Assembly (NCBI GenBank): GCA_934167685.1 | Contig: CAKPLQ010000002.1 | Span: forward strand, 23,349 to 87,348 | Direction: 5' to 3' | Length of the DNA: 64,000 nt | From: an uncultured Clostridia bacterium | GTDB taxonomy: Bacteria; Bacillota; Clostridia; TANB77; CAG-508 | Shown here: piece by piece, positions 19,677 to 28,204 of the stretch | Layout: every line of letters starts with the position of its first letter | Position numbering within the stretch: position 1 is the first letter of the stretch | Notes under the pieces: generated by a model | What the model saw: the letters and a program-made list of their open reading frames with translations, nothing else | Databases searched by the model: none | What the model was told of the DNA's origin: nothing | Translations under genes and position numbers: made by a program

Positions 19677-20318
19677 ATGGAGAAAAAGATATTTCGAATA
19701 GTATTTAAAGTAATATATCAAATAATTGTTATAATATGCTTGATATTAGCTGCTGTGATTATAATGCAAAAGGTCACTGATAGCAACAGGTCAATTGCAG
19801 GATACAGAATATTTAGGGTCATTACAGGAAGTATGGAGCCAGAATATGACGTTGGCGAAGTTGTTATTAGCAAAGAAGTTCCTACTAAAGATATTAAGGT
19901 TGGAAACGATATTGTATACATTGGAAGAAATGGTGAATATAGTGGAAAGATTATCATGCACAGTGTTATTGCAATTGATAAAGACGAAAATGGTAATTAT
20001 AATTTCCATGCCAAAGGTTTACACAGCAGTAGTGTGGAGGATCCTCAAATTAAAGAAAACCAAATTTATGGAGTTGTTAAATACAAATCAAAAATATTAA
20101 CTGTATTATACAAATTAGCAACTAATATATACACGGTATTTGTCATCATTTTAGTTTTAGTATTAAATGTGTTTATTGCTTTTACTGGAAATAGAAAAGA
20201 CAAAGTACAAAAACTTAGTGAGTCAACTTATATTGATGAAGATGAAGAAGTTGATGAGGACGAAGACGTTATCGACGAGGATTCGGGGAATGTAGAAAAT
20301 ACTGACGAAGAAGAGTAA
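19677..20318 (+). CDS. SipW-type signal peptidase I, fourth copy, with acidic tail
   Basis: 213 residues. Membrane segment about 13-33; VITGSMEPEY gives Ser52 and KIIMHSVI gives His95, with MHS in place of THR. The acidic motif reads AKGLHSSSVEDP, so the Asp site is altered as in the second copy. A C-terminal membrane segment (about 149-171) leads into a tail of about 30 acidic residues (DEDEEVDEDEDV). The opposite tail charges of this and the third copy invite the idea that the two associate. The likely substrate is the TasA-like protein encoded next. Confidence 0.8.
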   Translation: MEKKIFRIVFKVIYQIIVIICLILAAVIIMQKVTDSNRSIAGYRIFRVITGSMEPEYDVGEVVISKEVPTKDIKVGNDIVYIGRNGEYSGKIIMHSVIAIDKDENGNYNFHAKGLHSSSVEDPQIKENQIYGVVKYKSKILTVLYKLATNIYTVFVIILVLVLNVFIAFTGNRKDKVQKLSESTYIDEDEEVDEDEDVIDEDSGNVENTDEEE

Positions 20319-20345
20319 ATTTACAAAAGAAGGAATGGAGGATTT

Positions 20346-21044
20346 ATGAATATATTACGTGAATTCAGACGAGTAAAAAAGCGAAGTATGTCGTCAAGGA
20401 TTAGATTAGTTTTGATTTTTGCTGTAATATTAATAGTAAATACTTATGCATGGTTTAGTACAGAGCGAGCCATTAGCACCAAGGGGCTAGAGGCTTCGAT
20501 AACACCATGGGATATTAAATATTATGTTGATGGAAAAGAAGTTTTGGACGAAGATGTTACTTTTACAATTGACGAATTATATCCAGGAATGCCTAGCAGA
20601 GAGGATAATGTTCATGTTTATAACATGAGCACAACCAGTTCTGCTATAAGTTATGAATTAATATCGGTTAAAGTTTTTGGGCAAGAAGTATTAAGTCAAT
20701 TAAAAGAAGATGGAGAAATCCAATCTGATGGTAACACCGTCAGGATTTTTGCCAATAACAATTCATATCCTTTTGATATAAGTTATACATATGACAAAAC
20801 AAGAATTGATGGGGAATACAAAGATGATGAATCGACTCCAAATGCAGGTGCCAAGTTTTCGCTTAACGTAAATTGGGATTATAAAGGAAACGGTACTGAA
20901 GATGAAAATTTAGCCAAAGATGTTTTAGACACAAAGTTTGGAAAAGATGCATACAAATATTACCAAAATGGAGAAAATGATTCATCTAAAGCAATTGAAA
21001 TTGTTGTAAAGATAACAACATCAATGATTAAGGAAAAGAAATAA
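20346..21044 (+). CDS. TasA-like SipW-dependent secreted protein
   Basis: 232 residues. Basic N-terminus, hydrophobic segment (about 19-35) ending in VNTYAWFSTERA, then ITPWDIKYYVDGKEV and IDELYPGMPS. The same W-D-x-x-Y and LYPxMP landmarks occur in the N-terminal half of the lectin-fold protein encoded at about 33.9 kb, so the two are paralogues. GGAGG site just before the ATG. It follows two signal peptidase genes and probably uses one or both. A structural or scaffold role at the surface is inferred. Confidence 0.75.
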   Translation: MNILREFRRVKKRSMSSRIRLVLIFAVILIVNTYAWFSTERAISTKGLEASITPWDIKYYVDGKEVLDEDVTFTIDELYPGMPSREDNVHVYNMSTTSSAISYELISVKVFGQEVLSQLKEDGEIQSDGNTVRIFANNNSYPFDISYTYDKTRIDGEYKDDESTPNAGAKFSLNVNWDYKGNGTEDENLAKDVLDTKFGKDAYKYYQNGENDSSKAIEIVVKITTSMIKEKK

Positions 21045-21047
21045 CTT

Positions 21048-21074
21048 GTAATAAAAATGTAATAAAAATGTAAT
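21048..21074. repeat. 11-bp tandem repeat, 2.5 copies
   Basis: GTAATAAAAAT occurs twice plus a partial third copy directly upstream of a strong promoter. It may be a slippage-prone or AT-rich upstream element. Confidence 0.6.
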
Positions 21075-21084
21075 ATTAAATTCA

Positions 21085-21113
21085 TTGACAATAAAATTAA
21101 GACTGAGTATAAT
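21085..21113 (+). promoter_or_regulatory. Strong sigma-A-type promoter
   Basis: TTGACA, 17-bp spacer, TATAAT. It would drive the last two genes of the island separately from the long upstream operon. Confidence 0.75.
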
Positions 21114-21163
21114 GTTAATAGAATTGTTGAAAAAAAATATTTTTTGAAGAACCAGGTGAGATT

Positions 21164-21952
21164 ATGGCGAATAAAGTAGATGAAACAAAAAATGAACCTA
21201 CACTTGAAGAACAAATTGATGAAAAAACAGCTAGTACACGACTGGAAGAAAAGGCAAAAAAAGAAAAAAGAAAGCGAACCAGAAGAATTGCATTTAGAGT
21301 TCTGTTAGGGCTTATAGTAATATTTATGATTAATGTATATATTATTTTATCAATATTTTATAGAGGCGAAAATTTTACTGTAACACTTGACAGTGAGTAC
21401 GGAAGAGAGAGTGGATTAGTTATATACGAAGACAGAAATCAAAAGTATACAAGAACTTTTTTAAGATCTAAAGATATTGACTTTTTTACAGATATATCAG
21501 TCAACTGGCTACCAGAAAATATCGACAATGAGGGCGATGGCTCACACAATGGAAGAAACTACATTGCTTATACTTTTTATGCAGAAAATATGGGACAAGA
21601 TACAATTAACTATTGGACAACCATAAAAATTGATGACATTGTAAAGAATGTAGATGAAGCTATTAGGGTCATGGTTTTTAAAAATGGTAATAAGGTTATT
21701 TATGCAAAGAATAACAGAGAAACAGAGCTACCTGAACCAGATACAGTGCCATTTAAAAATGAAGATACTGTAATGTTAGAGTTATCAGAGAACTTCAAAG
21801 TGGGAGATATTGATAAATGGACTGTTGTTGTTTGGGTAGAGGGGGATGATCCAGAGTGCAAAGATGATTTAATTGGTGGAGAAATTAAAATGCATATGAC
21901 TCTTACCGAAGAACATATATTGCAGGATGATGAAATTCCACAAAACCAATAA
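21164..21952 (+). CDS. Membrane-anchored TasA-like protein with WVEGDDPEC motif
   Basis: 262 residues. A long basic cytoplasmic N-terminus (about 45 residues), one membrane segment (about 46-66) and an extracellular beta-rich domain. The membrane segment ends in IFYRGENF with no TYA-type site, so it is probably a retained anchor rather than a cleaved signal. Near the C-terminus, VVVWVEGDDPECKDDLIGG matches YVWIEGQDPDC in the next gene, a landmark shared by this subunit type. I infer an anchor or assembly subunit for the following, likely major, protein. Confidence 0.68.
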   Translation: MANKVDETKNEPTLEEQIDEKTASTRLEEKAKKEKRKRTRRIAFRVLLGLIVIFMINVYIILSIFYRGENFTVTLDSEYGRESGLVIYEDRNQKYTRTFLRSKDIDFFTDISVNWLPENIDNEGDGSHNGRNYIAYTFYAENMGQDTINYWTTIKIDDIVKNVDEAIRVMVFKNGNKVIYAKNNRETELPEPDTVPFKNEDTVMLELSENFKVGDIDKWTVVVWVEGDDPECKDDLIGGEIKMHMTLTEEHILQDDEIPQNQ

Positions 21953-22029
21953 AAGAAAAACAAAAGACAAAAAATGTTTATAAAATTTACCAATAAAAAG
22001 AAAATAAAAGAAAAGGAAGGAAAGAAAAA

Positions 22030-23229
22030 ATGAGAGAAAAAAATCAAAAAGATTCAAGAAAAAGATTAAATGCTTTAATTTTATTAGTAGCATTTACAGC
22101 CGTATTGTTGATTGTTTCAACATATGCATGGTTCTCTACACAGAGAAATGTAGTATTAAATGGACTTAGTGGTCAAGTAAACGTGGCAGAAGGACTACAA
22201 GTATCATTAGATGCAAAACACTGGGTAAACTCAATAAATTTTAGTGATTTTACTCAAACAAGTGCAACATCATGGACTGTAAAAGATTCTGCAACAACAA
22301 CATATTTAGATGCAGGAAAAACATTCCAAGCACCAGCAGAAGGAATTACAAATGTAGTTCCAACAGAATATTTACCAGTTTCAACAACAGCTCAACAAGA
22401 TGAAGGAATAGGAAAAACAGGACTTATAATGTATAATGGTACATATACAGATTCTGAAGGTTTAAAAGGTATAGATATAGCGACAGAAGCATCAGATTCA
22501 GGATTCTTTGCATTTGATTTATATTTAATGAATACTACATCTGGTGAGTCAACAACAGACAAACTTCAATTGGATTCAGTTTCAGATGTAATTGGTACAA
22601 ATGAAGCAACAGGTATCCAAAATACTGTAAGAGTAGGTTTAGCGTTATATGGAAATTCTGGAGCTGCAATGAAAATTGGACAAACTACAGAACCAGATCA
22701 AGCAGCTATTATAGCAGGAACATCTACAGAGAAAAATATAACAGATGTTGCAATTTGGGAACCAAATGCTGATGCACATGCTGATACTATAGTAAACTCA
22801 AAATCTAACTCACTAAAATTATTAGATAATGATAATACTACATATCAATTAACAGCTAATGCAGCAGGAATTTCAACTTTTGCTAATGGAAAAAAATTAC
22901 CTACATATGCTTTAACAGCAACTTCAAAAACAACTGGAACAATTAAAGATGTATATGATTGGAAAAATAATCCTACTACAACAGGCTTAACAAAACAAAA
23001 TACAACACAAACAGTTGCTCAAACAGGTACAGATGATGCAAGACCTGCTCCAATTGACTTAATGAGCGCTGCAAATGGAACTACTCCTGTTACAATTATA
23101 GCAAATCAATATCAAAAAATGAGAGTTTATGTTTGGATTGAAGGTCAAGACCCTGACTGTATCAACTATGCTTCTTTAGGACAAGGCTTAACTTTAAATC
23201 TTGGATTAAGCAAACCAGAAAATACTTAA
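22030..23229 (+). CDS. TasA-like SipW-dependent protein, probable major surface subunit
   Basis: 399 residues. Basic N-terminus, signal segment (about 14-34) ending in VSTYAWFSTQRNV, then a long domain rich in Thr, Ser, Ala and Asn with few charged residues, as in abundant surface proteins. The C-terminus contains VYVWIEGQDPDC and ends LGLSKPENT. The ribosome binding region (AAAAGGAAGGAAAG) is purine-rich. The gene is followed directly by a strong terminator, making it the last of the island. Codons favour a narrow set (aca, gca, caa), hinting at high expression. Confidence 0.75.
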   Translation: MREKNQKDSRKRLNALILLVAFTAVLLIVSTYAWFSTQRNVVLNGLSGQVNVAEGLQVSLDAKHWVNSINFSDFTQTSATSWTVKDSATTTYLDAGKTFQAPAEGITNVVPTEYLPVSTTAQQDEGIGKTGLIMYNGTYTDSEGLKGIDIATEASDSGFFAFDLYLMNTTSGESTTDKLQLDSVSDVIGTNEATGIQNTVRVGLALYGNSGAAMKIGQTTEPDQAAIIAGTSTEKNITDVAIWEPNADAHADTIVNSKSNSLKLLDNDNTTYQLTANAAGISTFANGKKLPTYALTATSKTTGTIKDVYDWKNNPTTTGLTKQNTTQTVAQTGTDDARPAPIDLMSAANGTTPVTIIANQYQKMRVYVWIEGQDPDCINYASLGQGLTLNLGLSKPENT

Positions 23230-23262
23230 GATGATAACTAATAAGAAATATATAAGAACAGA

Positions 23263-23293
23263 AGAGACTACATATTAAGCGTAGTCTCTTTTC
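23263..23293 (+). terminator. Rho-independent terminator closing the surface island
   Basis: AGAGACTAC and GTAGTCTCT form a perfect 9-bp stem followed by TTTT. Confidence 0.85.
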
Positions 23294-23310
23294 GATGTGT
23301 GAACAAACAT

Positions 23311-23330
23311 TGACCGGTCTCTGCGGTGCA
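23311..23330 (+). repeat. Decayed half-unit of the 31-bp repeat (locus B)
   Basis: TGACCGGTCTCTGCGGTGCA matches the right half of the repeat with one base deleted in the core. The left half is not recognisable. The rest of the 291-base gap (23230-23520) holds the terminator above and the promoter below. Confidence 0.6.
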
Positions 23331-23361
23331 ATTTTTTTCGTGAATTTTTTATAAATAAATC

Positions 23362-23390
23362 TTGACAACATCAAAATGAGAATGTATAAT
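23362..23390 (+). promoter_or_regulatory. Strong sigma-A-type promoter
   Basis: TTGACA, 17-bp spacer, TATAAT, leaving an AT-rich leader of about 120 bases before the heptad-repeat gene. Confidence 0.75.
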
Positions 23391-23520
23391 GTACTCAAAT
23401 TTTTTATATAGCATTATTTATATTCAAAACATTTATTAATTTTTCAAAGGAGTTTTTACTTCATATTAATAATTAAATCTATTTTTAGATTAAATCAAAA
23501 TTTTTAAGGAGGATGGTAAG

Positions 23521-23931
23521 ATGAGTGAAGCCAACGAAAACAACAGTAGCAATAATGAGTTGTTGCTACAAATTTTGCAAACATTAAATATGTTTCAACT
23601 ACAAACTACAGCTTCTTTTAATGAATTAAGAGCTGAAATAAAAGAAAATAAAAAAGAGATACAAAAGAGTAGAGAAATTGAAAATGCACATTGGGAAGAG
23701 AACAAAAGGCTTTGGGCAGAAAACAAAAAACGTTGGGAAGAGAATGACAAACGCTGGGAAGAGAATAACAAACGCTGGGAAGAGAATGACAAACGTTGGG
23801 AACAAAATGAAAAAACAAGAGAAAAAGAGCATCAAGAATTGTTGGATATTCTTTTACAGTTTGACATTACGATATCAACAAAATTAGGAGACCCAAATGT
23901 AGAAAAAATGAAAAAAGTGCTAGGAATGTAA
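23521..23931 (+). CDS. Small Trp-heptad coiled-coil protein
   Basis: 136 residues, soluble. Residues about 56-100 are near-perfect 7-residue repeats of the type KRWEEND, encoded by 21-bp repeats, so Trp recurs every seven residues in a long helix. The N-terminus is Asn/Ser-rich and helical. AAGGAGG site before the ATG and its own promoter. I recognise no named family. Trp at a repeated heptad position suggests a self-assembling rod. The copy number of the 21-bp unit could vary between strains. Confidence 0.72.
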   Translation: MSEANENNSSNNELLLQILQTLNMFQLQTTASFNELRAEIKENKKEIQKSREIENAHWEENKRLWAENKKRWEENDKRWEENNKRWEENDKRWEQNEKTREKEHQELLDILLQFDITISTKLGDPNVEKMKKVLGM

Positions 23932-23951
23932 GGTTACATAAGGTTGAACAC

Positions 23952-23980
23952 TTGACAATTTATACTGAATTTGTTATAAT
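23952..23980 (+). promoter_or_regulatory. Promoter of the RNase J transcript
   Basis: TTGACA, 17-bp spacer, TATAAT, about 275 bases upstream of the RNase J start codon. Confidence 0.75.
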
Positions 23981-24255
23981 CTATATCAGATTGCCAAAGG
24001 GGCAAAGAAGAGATTTTATTTTAATGTATTAAAGAGAGAGAAAAAGTGAATAATTAAAAGGGCGGAAATAAGCGGGAATAAATAGAAGAATTTAAATATG
24101 CATGAATACTTTAAAAATATTCATGTGTATTAGTGAACTCTATATTTAAAGTTTTGAAGAATTATTGTTAGCCCACTATTGTTCTAATTATTAATTATGT
24201 ACGTAAAATGAAATTTAATAGTAAAATTAGAGATAGAGAGGAGAAAAATTAGATT
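23981..24255 (+). other. Long 5' leader of RNase J
   Basis: No open frame of note. It contains two small hairpins: TTGCC-aaagg-GGCAA near 23991 and ATGAATA-n9-TATTCAT near 24101. A long leader in front of an RNA-decay enzyme gene suggests autoregulation of mRNA stability, which is an inference. Confidence 0.4.
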
Positions 24256-26151
24256 ATGACAGATGAAAACAATGCTTTAAAAGATAAAGAGCAAGTAAAA
24301 AAAGCAAAAAGTGTTTCAAAAACTACAGCAGAAAAAAGAAAGAACACAACAAGAAAGAGTACAACAAGAAGAAATTATAGTAAAAATGAAGAGAAAGACT
24401 TAAAAGAAGTAAAAGTCGAAGAAAAACCAGAAAAAAAGAGAACAGCAAAAACAAGAAATACAAGAGGAACAAAAAAGGCAGATATATTCAAAAAATCAAA
24501 ATTAAAAATAATTCCATTAGGTGGATTACATGAAATCGGAAAAAATATAACAGTATTTGAATATGAAGATGAAATAATAATAGTAGATTGTGGTATATCA
24601 TTCCCAGAAGATGACATGTTAGGGGTTGATTTGGTAATACCAGATGTAACATATTTAATAAAAAATCAAGAGAAAATAAAAGGAATGGTTATAACTCATG
24701 GACATGAGGATCACATAGGCGGAATTCCATATTTCCTAAAACAAATTAATGTGCCAATTTATGCAACAAGATTAACTGTAGGGTTGATTAATAATAAATT
24801 GGAAGAACATAAACTATTAAGAAGTACAGAAATGCATACTGTAAATCAAGGAGATACAATCAAACTTGGACAAAATTTTAAAGTAGAATTTATTAGAAGT
24901 TCTCATAGTATACCAGATTCAGTAATGTTAGCAATTACGACACCAGCTGGAACAGTGTTACACACAGGAGACTTTAAAGTAGATTATACACCAATTGATG
25001 GACAAATTATGGACTTTGGTAGAATTGCAGAATTAGGACAACAAGGAATTTTAGCATTAATGGCAGATAGTACAAATGCTGAAAGAAGAGGATTCACAAT
25101 GTCTGAAAGTTCTGTTGGAGAAGTATTTGAAAAATTATTTCTAAATTGTACCAAAAGAATTGTTGTTGCAACATTTGCTTCAAATGTGCACAGAATTCAA
25201 CAAATTGTAAATTCAGCAGTAAAATATGGAAGAAAAATAGCTGTATGTGGTAGAAGTATGATAAATATGATATCTACAGCAATTGAACTTGGGTATATAG
25301 ACTGTCCAGAAAATTTATTTATTGATATAGATATGATTGGAAGCTATACAGATGACCAACTTGTAATTATTACAACAGGTAGTCAAGGGGAACCAATGTC
25401 AGCTTTAACAAGAATGGCAGCAGGGGACCATAGAAAAGTAAAAATTACACCAAATGACTTAATTATAATATCAGCGACACCTATTCCAGGTAATGAAAAA
25501 TATGTTTCTAAGGTAATTGATGATTTAATGCAATTAGGTGCAGAGGTTGTATATAGTGCATTAGCTGATGTTCATGTTTCTGGACATGCTTGCCAAGAAG
25601 AACAAAAATTGATATTAGCTTTAGCTAAACCAAAATATTTTATACCAGTTCATGGTGAATATAGACAATTAAGGGCTCATCAAGAAACAGCAGAATTAAT
25701 GGGAATAGATAAAGACAATATATTCATGTTAACAAATGGTAGAGTTCTAGAAATGAATGAAGAAGAAGCAAGATTTAATGGCTCAGTACCAAGTGGAAGA
25801 GTATTAGTAGACGGCTTAGGTGTTGGGGATGTTGGAAATATAGTTTTAAGAGATAGACAACATCTTGCACAAGACGGTCTTATAGTTATTGTATTAACAA
25901 TGGATTCTCAAACAGGAGAAGTTGTTGCAGGTCCTGATGTAATTTCAAGAGGATTTGTATATGTTAGAGAATCAGAAAATTTAATGGATGATGTAAAGAG
26001 TGTTGTGAGACATGAGGTTTCTAAATGTGAAGAAAGAGGAGTTCGTGACTGGTCAACAATTAAGTCAACTGTTAAAGAAAATTTACGTGATTACTTGTTT
26101 ATTAAAACAAAGAGAAATCCAATGATTATACCAATAATAATGGAAGTGTAA
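24256..26151 (+). CDS. rnj: Ribonuclease J
   Basis: 631 residues, longer than the usual ~555 because of a ~75-residue Lys/Arg/Thr-rich N-terminal extension. RNase J is a 5'-exonuclease and endonuclease of mRNA decay and rRNA maturation. The metallo-beta-lactamase signature THGHEDHIGG is near residue 147, followed by the HTGDFKVD motif and the beta-CASP region (GSQGEPMSAL, SATPIPGNEKYV, HVSGHA). The basic extension may bind RNA. GAGAGGAG site before the ATG. It is followed 38 bases later by gltX. Confidence 0.93.
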   Translation: MTDENNALKDKEQVKKAKSVSKTTAEKRKNTTRKSTTRRNYSKNEEKDLKEVKVEEKPEKKRTAKTRNTRGTKKADIFKKSKLKIIPLGGLHEIGKNITVFEYEDEIIIVDCGISFPEDDMLGVDLVIPDVTYLIKNQEKIKGMVITHGHEDHIGGIPYFLKQINVPIYATRLTVGLINNKLEEHKLLRSTEMHTVNQGDTIKLGQNFKVEFIRSSHSIPDSVMLAITTPAGTVLHTGDFKVDYTPIDGQIMDFGRIAELGQQGILALMADSTNAERRGFTMSESSVGEVFEKLFLNCTKRIVVATFASNVHRIQQIVNSAVKYGRKIAVCGRSMINMISTAIELGYIDCPENLFIDIDMIGSYTDDQLVIITTGSQGEPMSALTRMAAGDHRKVKITPNDLIIISATPIPGNEKYVSKVIDDLMQLGAEVVYSALADVHVSGHACQEEQKLILALAKPKYFIPVHGEYRQLRAHQETAELMGIDKDNIFMLTNGRVLEMNEEEARFNGSVPSGRVLVDGLGVGDVGNIVLRDRQHLAQDGLIVIVLTMDSQTGEVVAGPDVISRGFVYVRESENLMDDVKSVVRHEVSKCEERGVRDWSTIKSTVKENLRDYLFIKTKRNPMIIPIIMEV

Positions 26152-26189
26152 GAGTTTGTTCAAAATAAGTAATACAGAAGGAGAATAAA

Positions 26190-27851
26190 ATGGATTACAA
26201 AGATTTAGCAAATTTAATCTTTCCAGACGTGGAAGAAATATCATATTATGAAGAAAAATACCCAGAAAGAGATTTACCAGAAGGAGCAATAGTTACAAGA
26301 TTTGCTCCTAGTCCAACTGGGTTTGTGCACATAGGTGGTTTGTATCAGGCCTTGGTAGCAAGAACTGTTGCAGAGCAAACAGGAGGAGTATTCTTTTTAA
26401 GAGTTGAAGATACAGACCAAAAAAGAGAAGTAGAAAATGGAGTAACAGGAATAGTAAATTCTTTAAAAGATTTTGATATGGCACCAGATGAAGGAATGAT
26501 TTCTGATACAGAAGAAATTGGAAATTATGGACCATATAAACAAAGTTTAAGAAAAGAAATATATCAAGCTTATGCAAAATATATGTTAGAACAAGGAAGG
26601 GCATATCCATGTTTTTGCACACCAGAAGACTTAGATGAAATAAGAAGCAAGCAAGAATCAGCTAAATTAAGAACTGGATATTATGGAGTTTGGGCAAAAT
26701 GCAGAAATTTATCTGTTGAAGAAATGGCAGAAAAAATAAAAGCTGGAGAACCTTACATAATTAGATTTAAATCACCAGGAAGAGAAGATAGAAAGATTAA
26801 GCACAAAGATGTTATCAAGGGAAATGTAGATTTTCCAGAAAATGACCAAGACATTGTAATAATAAAGGCAGATGGACTTCCAACATATCACTTTGCACAT
26901 GCAGTTGATGACCACTTAATGCACACAACACATGTAATAAGAAGTGATGAATGGTTATCATCAGTTCCATTACATTTGCAATTATTCCATGAATTAGGAT
27001 TTAAAGCACCAAAATATGCACATATTTCACCAATTATGAAAAATGATAATGGTGGAAAACGTAAATTGAGTAAAAGAAAAGACCCAGAAGCAGCAGTTTC
27101 ATATTACAAAGAACAAGGTGTTCCTACAGATGCAGTAAAAGAATATCTATTAAATATTGCAAATTCTACATTCGAAAATTGGAGAAGAGCAAATCCAGAT
27201 AAGAAAATGGAAGAATTTGATTTTCAATTAAACAAGATGAGTGTGAGTGGAGCATTATTTGATATGGTTAAATTATTAGATATTGGTAAAACAGTAATAT
27301 CTAAAATGACTGCAGAAGATGTATACGAAAACGCTTTAGAATGGGCAAAAGAGTATAATAGCGAACTTGAAACTTTATTGCAAGACAAAGAATATGCTTT
27401 AAAAGTTTTCGGAATAGAAAGAGGAAATAAAAAGCCAAGAAAAGATATTGCAAAATGGTCAGATGTAAAAGAAAATATTGACTATATGTATGATTCTGAA
27501 TTTTACAACAATGCTCAAGAATATCCATATCAACCAGCAATTTCAGACAAAGAAGATATTTCTAAAATATTAGATTTATATATTGAAAAATATTATGATG
27601 AAAATGATGATAAACAAACTTGGTTTGATAAAATCAAAGAGGTTGCAGGAAAGATGGGATATGCTAAAGAAGTAAAAGAATTTAAAGCAAACCCAGGAAT
27701 GTATAAGGCTCATGTTGGAGATGTTAGTACAGTTTTAAGAGTTGCATTAACTTCTAGAACTAATACTCCTGATATGTACGAAATTATGCAAATTCTTGGA
27801 AAAGATAGAATTGCTAAACGTTTCGAAGTTGCTAAGGAAAATTTAAAATAG
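26190..27851 (+). CDS. gltX: Glutamyl-tRNA synthetase
   Basis: 553 residues. A class I synthetase charging tRNA-Glu (possibly also tRNA-Gln in organisms using the amidotransferase route). The HIGH-type motif sits in FAPSPTGFVHIGG (about residues 40-52) and the KMSKS-type motif is KRKLSKRKDP near residue 290. The helical anticodon-binding domain follows. It carries a ~35-residue N-terminal extension before the Rossmann fold. AGAAGGAG site before the ATG. The order rnj-gltX suggests co-transcription. Confidence 0.93.
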   Translation: MDYKDLANLIFPDVEEISYYEEKYPERDLPEGAIVTRFAPSPTGFVHIGGLYQALVARTVAEQTGGVFFLRVEDTDQKREVENGVTGIVNSLKDFDMAPDEGMISDTEEIGNYGPYKQSLRKEIYQAYAKYMLEQGRAYPCFCTPEDLDEIRSKQESAKLRTGYYGVWAKCRNLSVEEMAEKIKAGEPYIIRFKSPGREDRKIKHKDVIKGNVDFPENDQDIVIIKADGLPTYHFAHAVDDHLMHTTHVIRSDEWLSSVPLHLQLFHELGFKAPKYAHISPIMKNDNGGKRKLSKRKDPEAAVSYYKEQGVPTDAVKEYLLNIANSTFENWRRANPDKKMEEFDFQLNKMSVSGALFDMVKLLDIGKTVISKMTAEDVYENALEWAKEYNSELETLLQDKEYALKVFGIERGNKKPRKDIAKWSDVKENIDYMYDSEFYNNAQEYPYQPAISDKEDISKILDLYIEKYYDENDDKQTWFDKIKEVAGKMGYAKEVKEFKANPGMYKAHVGDVSTVLRVALTSRTNTPDMYEIMQILGKDRIAKRFEVAKENLK

Positions 27852-27931
27852 TAGAATAGAATGAACTTAATGACATAATAAGCAAATATTTATAAAAAAA
27901 TAATTGCTAAAATTAGAAGGAGGAAATCAAT

Positions 27932-28126
27932 ATGGATTACAATATTGGAGATATAGTTAGAACTAAAAAGCCACATCCATGTGGGAGCAAACTATGGGAA
28001 ATAACCAGAGTTGGCGTTGATTTTAAACTAAAATGCCAAGGTTGTGGACATATTGTAGTTCTTGAAAGACCAAAAGCTTTAAAGGCAATAACTAAAATAG
28101 AAAAGAAAGCTGAAGAAAACACATAG
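27932..28126 (+). CDS. DUF951 family protein
   Basis: 64 residues. Starts MDYNIGDIVRTKKPHPCGS and contains KCQGCGHIVVLERPK, the conserved Cys/His pattern of DUF951 (Firmicutes, related to YyzM), probably a small zinc- or nucleic-acid-binding protein. AGAAGGAGG site. A terminator lies just downstream. The cellular role is not known. Confidence 0.88.
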   Translation: MDYNIGDIVRTKKPHPCGSKLWEITRVGVDFKLKCQGCGHIVVLERPKALKAITKIEKKAEENT

Positions 28127-28149
28127 AAAGAATTAGAAATATAAATAAA

Positions 28150-28199
28150 ATGAACTTAAATTATTAAATTAGCTCTTAATAATTTGAGTTCATTTTTTT
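28150..28199. terminator. Terminator between convergent genes
   Basis: An 18-bp inverted repeat (ATGAACTTAAATTATTAA with its near complement) followed by seven T on the plus strand. Convergent position suggests use from both sides. Confidence 0.8.
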
Positions 28200-28204
28200 A
28201 TAGA

